A stretch of 9,358 bases of DNA from an uncultured Clostridia bacterium (GTDB lineage: Bacteria; Bacillota; Clostridia; Lachnospirales; Lachnospiraceae), in contig CAMJIC010000089.1 of the NCBI GenBank assembly GCA_946405675.1, positions 1-9,358 on the forward strand. Direction: 5' to 3'. Shown here piece by piece: positions 1 to 5,880 of the stretch. Position 1 is the first letter of the stretch; each line of letters opens with the position of its first letter. Under the pieces are notes generated by a model. It saw nothing but the letters and a program-made list of their open reading frames with translations, ran no database searches and had not been told where the DNA came from. The translations under genes were made by a program, and so were the position numbers.

Positions 1-67
1 GCCTGACCAGCCGGGCAGTGGGCAGTTACGCTGGCGGGGGTGTGACTTGTAACGAATGCAGCGCCAG

Positions 68-736
68 TCATTTTTTGCCGGGAAACCTGGTGATACGGCT
101 CCTGCGTACGGTGCGTGGTTCCTCCTTATTCACCTGCGGAGGCGTCTCACTGTCAGCCGCATCCTGACCATTGTCAGGCTTCCATCCAAAAGGCAGGGAA
201 AAATCATCCTCCGTATCCATGTCAAAGCCAAAATCCATTGCACCCATGGTCATCTCACTGAAGCTGGTATCCAGGGAATGAATCAGGCTGTCGGTAATAC
301 TCTCTTCTTCCTCCTGACTGACCTGCACGCCATGAGAATGCAGATAGCTCACTACGATTGAGCTGACAATCCTTGCCGCGGGAATCAGCGGCATCTCACG
401 GATCAGCTCAAGCATCGTCTTATCGTTGGAATCCTCAATCATCTTCACCTGGCTGGCACTTACCATCCCATCCCGGTTCATGCTCTCCCAACGTTCATCA
501 CTCACAGTGTCATACAGGTAACTATCCATCTCATCTCTCGTCAGCGGCAAGTCAAAACCGGATTCCTCATAAAGCTGCATCTTCACTTCAGCCAGCATCT
601 CATCCTGGGAATCGCAGACCTCTTTATTTTCCATCACGACGTACTCCAGATAGGAATCAGGGATCAATCCCGGAGGAAGCAGCTTCTTGATCTGCTCCGC
701 AATCCTCTGTTCCTCTGTCTTCTTCTTTCTCGCCAT
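68..736 (-). CDS. Hypothetical acidic protein, 222 aa
   Basis: I do not recognise a family for this protein. It has no signal peptide and no membrane segment, so it is probably cytosolic. The N-terminus is basic and helical (MARKKK, then charged residues to about 20). Residues 40-180 are rich in Asp, Glu, Ser and Met, with a hydrophobic helix-like stretch at about 115-133 (PLIPAARIVSSIVVSYL). The C-terminal 40 residues look disordered and end in a basic patch (RTVRRSRITRFPGKK). The start is well supported: AAGGAGGAG lies about 6 nt upstream of the ATG. The gene is divergent from the PIN-like gene at 988, and an extended -10 promoter is visible upstream. Opposite charge at the ends and in the centre may mean a binding or adaptor role, but that is a guess. 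I am confident that it is a gene and do not know its function. Confidence 0.82.
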   Translation of the reverse strand: MARKKKTEEQRIAEQIKKLLPPGLIPDSYLEYVVMENKEVCDSQDEMLAEVKMQLYEESGFDLPLTRDEMDSYLYDTVSDERWESMNRDGMVSASQVKMIEDSNDKTMLELIREMPLIPAARIVSSIVVSYLHSHGVQVSQEEEESITDSLIHSLDTSFSEMTMGAMDFGFDMDTEDDFSLPFGWKPDNGQDAADSETPPQVNKEEPRTVRRSRITRFPGKK

Positions 737-775
737 CGTGTACTCCTCCTTCGTCCATTACACGAAGCTAAGGAT

Positions 776-807
776 CTGCTCAGAAATAATAGCGCAATCG
801 TGAGCAG
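776..807 (-). repeat. Inverted repeat in the leader of the 222-aa protein gene
   Basis: CTGCTCA (776-782) and TGAGCAG (801-807) are perfect 7-bp complements separated by 18 nt. They would form a stem-loop in the minus-strand leader RNA. A second small stem follows (CTTCGT 749-754 with ACGAAG 762-767), whose 3' arm on the RNA runs into the AAGGAGG ribosome binding site (745-751), so pairing could partly mask it. Function is unknown. Confidence 0.35.
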
Positions 808-851
808 CTCCTGATTGCCAAAACGCCAAACCGATTCTTTCTTCGCACCCT

Positions 852-860
852 ATTCTACCA
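852..860 (-). promoter_or_regulatory. Extended -10 promoter for the 222-aa protein gene
   Basis: On the minus strand the sequence reads TGGTAGAAT, an extended -10 (TGn plus TAGAAT, 5 of 6 to TATAAT). No good -35 lies 17 nt upstream (CCCATT), as is common for extended -10 promoters. Transcription would start near 845 and give a leader of about 105 nt before the ATG at 736. Confidence 0.5.
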
Positions 861-904
861 TAACCGGAAAGAGAAATGGGCATTGATTTGTGCAGCCTAA
901 ATAG

Positions 905-941
905 TTTGCATATTCCGAAAGATTCATGTATGATGTCATAC
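905..941 (+). promoter_or_regulatory. Promoter of the PIN-like gene with palindromic -10 region
   Basis: A -35-like TTTGCA (905-910) is followed after 18 nt by TATGAT (929-934, 5 of 6 to consensus). A perfect inverted repeat, GTATGA-TG-TCATAC (928-941), sits on the -10 and could be an operator. Transcription would start near 941 and leave a leader of about 46 nt before the ATG at 988. Confidence 0.5.
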
Positions 942-987
942 GAAATAGAGCCGAATCTAAATCGATCGAAGAAAGAGTTGAACAAAC

Positions 988-2367
988 ATGAATATCTACT
1001 ATATCGACTATGAAAATGTCTCCAGCCAGGGGCTCAAGGGCATAGAGGCATTGACACCGAATGATGAAGTCAATCTTCTGTACAGCAAAAAGGCGGATCA
1101 TGTGAAGATCGACATTCTGACCATGCTGATGGCTTCCAAGGCAAAGATCAACTTCCTTCCGGTCCATGTAGGGACAAAGAATGCACTTGATTTTCAGCTT
1201 GTCACGCTTCTGTTCCTCAACTACAAGGAAGAAGACTTCTGTTACATCATCAGTAAGGACAGCGGTTATGACTGCTGCATCAAGACTGCGGCGGAAAACG
1301 GCGCTCCGAACGTTGCCCGTTTCCCGAGCATTGAGAGTGCGCTGAACGGTAGTCCCGCGAAAAAAACACGCCGGGGAAAGCGTAACCTGAAGGAGCCGGA
1401 GGCCGCCCAGAATGCGGAGACGCCATCTGCGCCAACGGATCCCTCTCCCATGAGCCACAACGTTTCCGCCAGCCATTCCGGCACCGTCCATGACGCAGAA
1501 GCAGCATCAACCGGCACATCCGGAGCTGCCGCCAGATCCTCCGGCGATCTCCAGGGCTTCATGAATCCGCCCCAGGAAGAGAAATCCTCATCCTGCGAAA
1601 CCCAGGATTCCGGATCCAGGATGACAGAGGAGGCCCCCAGGAAAAAGACATCCCGGAAAAGAGGCAGAAAGAAGGCTGTTCCTGAGAATGAGGCGGAAGA
1701 GAATATCAAAGCTGCCAGGAAGGCAGCCGATCCGGCCAAAGAGGAGGATCCTGGGAAGGACGCAAAGAATCCTGACAGCCATGAACCCGAAGGAAACCAG
1801 CAGACGGTTCAGGCTCCGGAATCCCCACAAGAGACCGGCAGGGAGCTTTCCCTTGACTCAGCTGGCTCAGAGAAAGAAGATCAAAAAGAAGCTGCCGCTG
1901 AGTCCAGTAGCGATGATACAAAAAAGCCTGCTCACGGAAACAAAAAGACCGGTCTGAAAAAACTGTCTTCAGAGCCTGTAAAGGACGATGACATAAAGCA
2001 GTCAACCGATCAGGAACCGGAACCGGCGCAGTCAGGGAAAGAGGCGGAATATCCATTCCAGGAGCATGTGCTGCAGCAACGATATCTCTCCACCAAGTTT
2101 GATCCGAAGAACTTTCCAGGAGCTTCTTCCGGCGCAAAGACCGAAGCGGAAAAACCGGTCTCCATCCTCTCTGTGGTCCGCCGCAGGAATGATGTCCAGC
2201 TGGATATGCACCAGATCGATCTCATCCGGGATGCCTTGAAAAACTCCGGAAACAAACAGCAGTTTTACAGCTACTTTGTCAAGAAGCTGGGGCAGAAACA
2301 GGGCATCGAGCTCTACCATTCCATCAAAAGCTCTTATTCAGATCTGGTTAACGCAAATCTTTTATGA
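988..2367 (+). CDS. PIN-like domain protein with long disordered linker
   Basis: The N-terminal 120 residues look like a PIN/NYN-type nuclease fold. Strand one carries D7-Y-E9-N10, D68 lies in NALDFQL, and a later strand ends in SKDSGYD, giving D91 and D95. These acids match the usual metal-binding cluster of the fold. Residues about 122-350 are low-complexity and rich in Glu, Lys, Ser, Pro and Ala, with basic clusters (KKTSRKRGRKK at 219-229), and are almost certainly disordered. Residues about 390-459 form a helical C-terminal domain (DMHQIDLIRDALKNSGNKQQ, then FYSYFVKKLGQ). The family suggests RNA cleavage or binding, but the substrate is unknown and activity is unproven. ATG 988 is the first in-frame start after a TGA at 979. 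Its ribosome binding site is weak (GAAAGAG, 10 nt away). The gene is divergent from the 222-aa protein gene and followed by two hairpins, so it is probably transcribed alone. Confidence 0.85.
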   Translation: MNIYYIDYENVSSQGLKGIEALTPNDEVNLLYSKKADHVKIDILTMLMASKAKINFLPVHVGTKNALDFQLVTLLFLNYKEEDFCYIISKDSGYDCCIKTAAENGAPNVARFPSIESALNGSPAKKTRRGKRNLKEPEAAQNAETPSAPTDPSPMSHNVSASHSGTVHDAEAASTGTSGAAARSSGDLQGFMNPPQEEKSSSCETQDSGSRMTEEAPRKKTSRKRGRKKAVPENEAEENIKAARKAADPAKEEDPGKDAKNPDSHEPEGNQQTVQAPESPQETGRELSLDSAGSEKEDQKEAAAESSSDDTKKPAHGNKKTGLKKLSSEPVKDDDIKQSTDQEPEPAQSGKEAEYPFQEHVLQQRYLSTKFDPKNFPGASSGAKTEAEKPVSILSVVRRRNDVQLDMHQIDLIRDALKNSGNKQQFYSYFVKKLGQKQGIELYHSIKSSYSDLVNANLL

Positions 2368-2375
2368 AACATATC

Positions 2376-2406
2376 GTAACGGTTCAGAACCCGTCTGAAC
2401 CGTTAC
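2376..2406 (+). repeat. Perfect 12-bp inverted repeat after the PIN-like gene
   Basis: GTAACGGTTCAG (2376-2387) and CTGAACCGTTAC (2395-2406) are perfect complements around a 7-nt loop, beginning 9 nt after the stop codon. No T-tract follows. It may be the first half of a two-hairpin transcript end, an mRNA-stabilising structure, or a protein-binding site. Confidence 0.6.
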
Positions 2407-2412
2407 ACATAT

Positions 2413-2451
2413 AACAGCAAAGCCGGCACGCAATGTGCCGGCTCTGCTGTT
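2413..2451. terminator. Strong hairpin between convergent genes, probable bidirectional terminator
   Basis: The arms AACAGCA plus AGCCGGCAC and GTGCCGGCT plus TGCTGTT (2413-2429 with 2435-2451) pair over 16 bp with one mismatch and a 5-nt loop. The element lies between the stops of two convergent genes (2367 and 2480) and could serve both. T-tracts are poor on either side, so termination efficiency is uncertain. Confidence 0.6.
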
Positions 2452-2479
2452 GTGCCAATATATTCTCAACCGTTAAAGG

Positions 2480-3709
2480 TTAGCTGTCAAATTCTGTAAG
2501 CCCGTACTTCTCGATCACATCCGCCAGAACAGAAACGTAATTCGGAGCTGTCGCATAGCCGCCGTTCTTGATGATCGTAGCAGCCTTCCGATAATCCTTG
2601 CATCCGACCAGTCCCTCATAGCGCAGGCTGCCGTCCCCCAGCTTCGCGCCGGTCAGATATGCCGAATGATCCGCAACACTGGCTTCAAAACTCGGGTACT
2701 TCTTGAACTTCGCCATGATCGTCTGATAGGAGCCATTGAGAAACTCCTGCGTCTTGACTTCATAGTATGCCCCGTCCCAGTTGCTCTGCCAGCTTGTCGC
2801 ACCCGTCGGAGCCTTCATCCCGAAAAGGTTATTTGCTTCCCTGGCGAGGCTGGATGCGCCGTATCCGCTCTCAACCACCGCCTGTGCGACCGTGACCGAA
2901 GCAAGCACACCGGTGGCCTTCATATCCGCACGCGCAAGAGCACCAATCCTTTCAATAAACCGCTGCTGTGAAGCAGACAGAGAGGATCTCTTGTTGCTGC
3001 CGGAGGAAGACGGCTTCTCCTGATTGCTGTCCTCATCAGAGCTCCCGGACACTGTCCCATCCTCAGCAAAGGAATAGGAAACGCCCTGGATCGTCATAGT
3101 GGTATTGCGGTATGCCGCGCCGTAAAGATCAGATGTGGAACGGAAATAATACTTCTTTCCGTTGATCTTCTTCCACCCTGTCTTGACCCTGCCGACCTTT
3201 TTCGCGGATCCGCCCGGTGCGAAATAATAGAGGTTCCCTTCCACTTCCTGCAATCCCGTCAGCTTGGTGCCGTCTGCATTGTAATAAAAGGTCTTCCCAT
3301 TTACCGTCAGCCATCCAACCTGCTGCGCGCCAAACTGGCCTGCGGCATCCGTCGTGCTGAACTGATAATAGGCACCTTCCGCGTCTGTATATCCGCTCTT
3401 CAGCGCGCCCTTTTTCTTCCCGACCTTTCCGGATGTCGTCGCATAATACTTCTGCCCGTTTTCCGTAAACCATCCAAGGGAAAGCGTTCCGTTCTGATCG
3501 AAGTGATACCAGTTCCCCCCGATCTTAACAAAGCCTGTCGCAGGCTCTGTCTCATTCAACATATAAGTGATTCTTCCGTCCGGAAGTGTATTCCATCCCT
3601 GCTGGGTATCAGCATGAACCTGCATCGGAATGATCAGTACAAGTGCCGCCAGAAGAATGAGAACAAGGATCTGAGTGACAATTTGTTTGCTGCTCTTTGA
3701 GAAAAACAT
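2480..3709 (-). CDS. Secreted GH73 glucosaminidase with cell-wall-binding repeats (autolysin)
   Basis: This is a 409-residue exported peptidoglycan hydrolase. Residues 1-33 are a signal peptide: basic N-terminus, hydrophobic core VLILLAALVLII, and likely cleavage after VHA-33. Residues about 37-222 hold five to seven degenerate aromatic repeats of the choline/cell-wall-binding type (GGNWYHFDQNG, GKTFYYNADG, GKKYYF). A Ser/Asn-rich linker (222-243) leads to a GH73 mannosyl-glycoprotein endo-beta-N-acetylglucosaminidase-like domain (about 245-405). The probable catalytic Glu is E280 in VVESGYGASS, followed by the family's NNLFGMK motif. It should cleave glycan strands outside the cell during growth or separation. 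I chose ATG 3709 because GGAGG lies 11 nt upstream. An in-frame GTG at 3727 would add six residues but has no ribosome binding site. It is divergent from the vWA gene, and its promoter overlaps a WalR/PhoP-like box. Confidence 0.9.
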   Translation of the reverse strand: MFFSKSSKQIVTQILVLILLAALVLIIPMQVHADTQQGWNTLPDGRITYMLNETEPATGFVKIGGNWYHFDQNGTLSLGWFTENGQKYYATTSGKVGKKKGALKSGYTDAEGAYYQFSTTDAAGQFGAQQVGWLTVNGKTFYYNADGTKLTGLQEVEGNLYYFAPGGSAKKVGRVKTGWKKINGKKYYFRSTSDLYGAAYRNTTMTIQGVSYSFAEDGTVSGSSDEDSNQEKPSSSGSNKRSSLSASQQRFIERIGALARADMKATGVLASVTVAQAVVESGYGASSLAREANNLFGMKAPTGATSWQSNWDGAYYEVKTQEFLNGSYQTIMAKFKKYPSFEASVADHSAYLTGAKLGDGSLRYEGLVGCKDYRKAATIIKNGGYATAPNYVSVLADVIEKYGLTEFDS

Positions 3710-3735
3710 ACAGGAACAATCCTCCACTGATGTGC

Positions 3736-3794
3736 GTAATACCGTTTTTGTAAAGACAATCCTTCAGGCAAAATGCCTTCCGGTCGGGTATTAC
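3736..3794 (-). other. Structured leader of the autolysin mRNA
   Basis: In the minus-strand RNA, GTAATACC (RC of 3787-3794) can pair over 8 bp with GGTATTAC (RC of 3736-3743), enclosing a small AGGCA-TTT-TGCCT hairpin. The ACCC of the first arm can instead pair in a local stem CGGGT...ACCCG with sequence just upstream (near 3806). The two pairings exclude each other, as in attenuators or riboswitches. I could not match it to a known riboswitch class, and no terminator with a T-tract is visible. Confidence 0.35.
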
Positions 3795-3856
3795 CTGCTT
3801 TGACCCGCCTGTAAAAAGCTCGTCTCACAGTCTGGATCAAATTCATTTTCCTCGAT

Positions 3857-3885
3857 AGTTTACATGAAAATAGGAGGATTGTAAA
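3857..3885 (-). promoter_or_regulatory. Predicted promoter of the autolysin gene
   Basis: On the minus strand, TTTACA (RC of 3880-3885, 5 of 6 to TTGACA) is followed after exactly 17 nt by TAAACT (RC of 3857-3862, 4 of 6 to TATAAT). The start point would be near 3850, leaving a leader of about 140 nt. The -35 is also the first half-site of the repeat array, the arrangement expected of a promoter controlled by an OmpR-family regulator. Confidence 0.5.
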
Positions 3886-3907
3886 GATCTTGTTACGGAA
3901 ATATTAC
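3880..3907. promoter_or_regulatory. WalR (YycF)/PhoP-like response-regulator box
   Basis: On the plus strand three hexamers follow each other with exactly 5 nt between them: TGTAAA (3880), TGTTAC (3891) and TATTAC (3902). The first two fit the published WalR consensus TGTWAH-N5-TGTWAH completely, and the third misses one base. Read on the other strand the hexamers also resemble PhoP boxes (TTHACA: one full match, one 5 of 6, one 4 of 6), so which OmpR-family regulator binds is open. WalR is known to control peptidoglycan hydrolase genes, which fits the adjacent autolysin. Confidence 0.55.
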
Positions 3908-3934
3908 AGAATAATCTTTTTTGATTAAGTTTTG

Positions 3935-3964
3935 GTTGATTTTTCATAGAATCAACGCTAGACT
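3935..3964 (+). promoter_or_regulatory. Candidate vWA-gene promoter with inverted repeat
   Basis: TTGATT (3936-3941) and TAGACT (3959-3964, 4 of 6 to TATAAT) are 17 nt apart. A perfect inverted repeat, GTTGATT (3935-3941) and AATCAAC (3950-3956), covers the -35 and most of the spacer and may be an operator. Weaker alternatives exist in this AT-rich stretch, such as TTGTTA (3890) with TAATCT (3912). Confidence 0.35.
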
Positions 3965-4064
3965 GTCTTTATCAATTCTTTCATACAACTTCACCAGCAC
4001 TATTTCACTTCTGCCTGCCCCCTCTGGCAAGCATATCCCAACTCATTTCTCAGGAGGTATTGTT

Positions 4065-5810
4065 ATGCGCAAATCTGTTTTCTTTCCTGTATCTCTGGCC
4101 CTCACACTTCTCCTCAGCCTCTTTGCTTCCGCGGCTGTCGCTGCCTGGAACAGACAGAAACTGCTCGTTCCTGATCCCGCCTTTGAGGAATCCAAACAGA
4201 ATCCCGGTAAGGCTCCTGATCAGAATCCCTGCCAGGAGCCTGGAACAGATGCCGTACTCGTGATCGATGTATCCGGATCCATGAAGCAATCAGATCCCAA
4301 TTACCTGTCCCGGGAAGCGGCACTCGCCTTTGTGGAAAAGCTGAGCCGTACCGAATCCTCGAGAGTCGGACTTGTCACATTTTCAGACGCGCTCCCCTGT
4401 GTCCTTCCCCTGGTCTGCCTGGATGATAAAAAGCAGCGGGAATCCTTCAATGAAAAGCTCCGTGCGCTGGAATATACCAGAGGCGATACGGATATCGGTG
4501 CCGCGGTGGAAGAAGCTGTCTCGCTGCTGCCGGAAGAAACAACATCCTCCCGTTCCAGAAGCATTCTCCTTCTGACCGACGGAGTCATCGACCTTCCCCA
4601 GGCTCCGGACGAGGAAGAGGCGGAAAAAAAATCCCTGACCCGCGCATTGATGGCGGTGGAGGAAGCAAAGCAAAGGGGGATCGTCATCCATACCGTTTCC
4701 CTGGACCTTTCCGGCAGCATGGACGAGCATCTCATGAATTACATGGCTGACTCTACCGGCGGGATCGCCAGTACGGTTAAAAGTGCCTCAGCGCTGAAGG
4801 CAACCTTCCGCTCCCTTTCCGAATTTGCTGCAAATCAGTCCAGGAAGGCAGCGGAAACAGAGGCGGAGACACAAGAGCAGCCGCCCGAAGAGAAACAGAC
4901 ACAGGCACAGACCGAACCCCTGCCGGTGGTTCAGACCATTGGCAGCATCACAGGTCCTGTCACCCTGAAAGGGTTCTTACCGGACATGTGCAAGGCTACG
5001 CTCCATCTCTCAGATCTGTTTGTACTGGAGAATGCACCGGCAGGCAGTGATGCCAGCCTCAGGTTTACCGCTTATCCGGATGACCTGTCACTTCTTTCCT
5101 GCAGCATAGACAACGAACAGCTGCTTCTGGAAGGACATAAAAACGGAACGGTGCTTGTCACTGTGATCGCCCAATCTCCCTTCGCCGTTGCCGACCATGC
5201 AGCTGCCGGCCAGGCTCAGGTTCCTGAAGCGCCTGCCTCCTCCATCGGAAAAGAAGAACCGGACCAGATGCAGAAAACCCTGACTTTCCAGGTTCAGGTA
5301 CATGCCATAATCCCTTCTGTGTGGTATCTGCTTCTGGTTCCTGCCGGAATCGGATTTCTTCTGATCACTATCCTCCTCATCCGGAAGAAAAATGAAGCCC
5401 CCATGCTTTTGTCCGGCTTCCTGCAGTGGTATGTGCGCGGGGAAAATGAAAAGATTTTCGGCATGCCGGCCCAGACAGGGGTCTCCCTCAATGCGTATGG
5501 CAGTAAGGTCCGCCTGAGTGAACTGATCCAGGATGACCTGCTCCAGGGAGCTCCCCTCCAGAAGGTACATATCATCGCTTCAGACATGGGAATCCTGGTG
5601 ATATCCAAAACGCCTTCCATCGCCCTGGCAAAACCCGGGAAAGAGCCTTCCGACAGCCTGTCCCTGACACACAGCGAGAAATTCAAGGTATTCTGTGAGG
5701 CCTCCGGCGGGAGGGCTGTCATCATCGCGCTCTATACGCCAGCCTCAGAATATCAAAAGGAGCCATCCGCAGAGGATGACTCCGAAGAACGCACCAGGCT
5801 CCTGATCTGA
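4065..5810 (+). CDS. Membrane-anchored von Willebrand factor A domain protein
   Basis: The 581-residue product begins with a signal or anchor segment (residues 7-27). A vWA domain follows at about 62-255 with an intact metal-binding MIDAS: D68-V-S70-G-S72, threonine in GDTDIG (142), and D172 in LLTDG. After an acidic Gln/Glu-rich linker (260-288) comes a beta-rich extracellular domain (about 290-412), a transmembrane helix (about 419-439, VWYLLLVPAGIGFLLITILL), and a cytoplasmic domain (about 446-560) that I do not recognise. The tail is acidic and ends SEERTRLLI. Domains of this kind bind proteins through a metal ion, here probably at the cell surface. ATG 4065 is chosen because AGGAGG lies 7 nt upstream and it begins a typical signal sequence. 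An upstream in-frame ATG at 3921 would add 48 residues with no signal-like order. The gene is divergent from the autolysin and convergent with gdhA. Confidence 0.88.
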   Translation: MRKSVFFPVSLALTLLLSLFASAAVAAWNRQKLLVPDPAFEESKQNPGKAPDQNPCQEPGTDAVLVIDVSGSMKQSDPNYLSREAALAFVEKLSRTESSRVGLVTFSDALPCVLPLVCLDDKKQRESFNEKLRALEYTRGDTDIGAAVEEAVSLLPEETTSSRSRSILLLTDGVIDLPQAPDEEEAEKKSLTRALMAVEEAKQRGIVIHTVSLDLSGSMDEHLMNYMADSTGGIASTVKSASALKATFRSLSEFAANQSRKAAETEAETQEQPPEEKQTQAQTEPLPVVQTIGSITGPVTLKGFLPDMCKATLHLSDLFVLENAPAGSDASLRFTAYPDDLSLLSCSIDNEQLLLEGHKNGTVLVTVIAQSPFAVADHAAAGQAQVPEAPASSIGKEEPDQMQKTLTFQVQVHAIIPSVWYLLLVPAGIGFLLITILLIRKKNEAPMLLSGFLQWYVRGENEKIFGMPAQTGVSLNAYGSKVRLSELIQDDLLQGAPLQKVHIIASDMGILVISKTPSIALAKPGKEPSDSLSLTHSEKFKVFCEASGGRAVIIALYTPASEYQKEPSAEDDSEERTRLLI

Positions 5811-5875
5811 CCCTGTACGCGATACTCCTGAACGAATCTGTTGACAGTCCCTCAGGATCTGATGATTAGGATCTG
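5811..5875. other. Convergent intergenic gap with degenerate GGATCTG repeats
   Basis: The 65 bp between the vWA stop and the gdhA stop hold only a weak stem (CCTGA 5827-5831 with TCAGG 5852-5856, enclosing CTGT-TG-ACAG) and no T-tract, so no convincing terminator is seen. Three related motifs occur: GAATCTGTTGACAG (5834), AGGATCTG (5854) and AGGATCTGTTACA (5868). Confidence 0.4.
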
Positions 5876-5880
5876 TTACA
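5866..5880 (-). repeat. 15-bp repeat copy 1 over the gdhA stop codon
   Basis: On the minus strand TGTAACAGATCCTAA contains the TAA stop of gdhA. An identical 15-mer occurs at 9305-9319, again containing a stop codon. Confidence 0.5.

Larger units (their letters stand above)
3710..4064. other. Gene-free 355-bp regulatory region between autolysin and vWA genes
   Basis: No protein gene fits here. Going outward from the autolysin it contains a structured leader (about 3710-3850), the autolysin promoter (3857-3885), a WalR/PhoP-like repeat array (3880-3907), an AT-rich segment (3908-3935), a vWA-side promoter with an inverted repeat (3935-3964), and a vWA leader of about 95 nt ending in AGGAGG (4052-4057). 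Each element is listed separately. Confidence 0.7.

Noticed and set aside
1..67. Terminator of the 222-aa gene from CTGGCG (31-36) and CGCCAG (62-67)
   Set aside because: Only 6 bp with a 25-nt loop and no T-tract, so not convincing as a terminator.
850..1491. Minus-strand open frame of 213 codons across the start of the PIN-like gene
   Set aside because: It overlaps a convincing plus-strand gene, shows no family features, and crosses the region where both divergent promoters lie.
3710..3850. c-di-GMP (GEMM) or c-di-AMP (ydaO) riboswitch in the autolysin leader
   Set aside because: The GCAAA...ACGCAAAGCC core of GEMM and the conserved G-rich core of ydaO are absent; only unclassified stems are seen.
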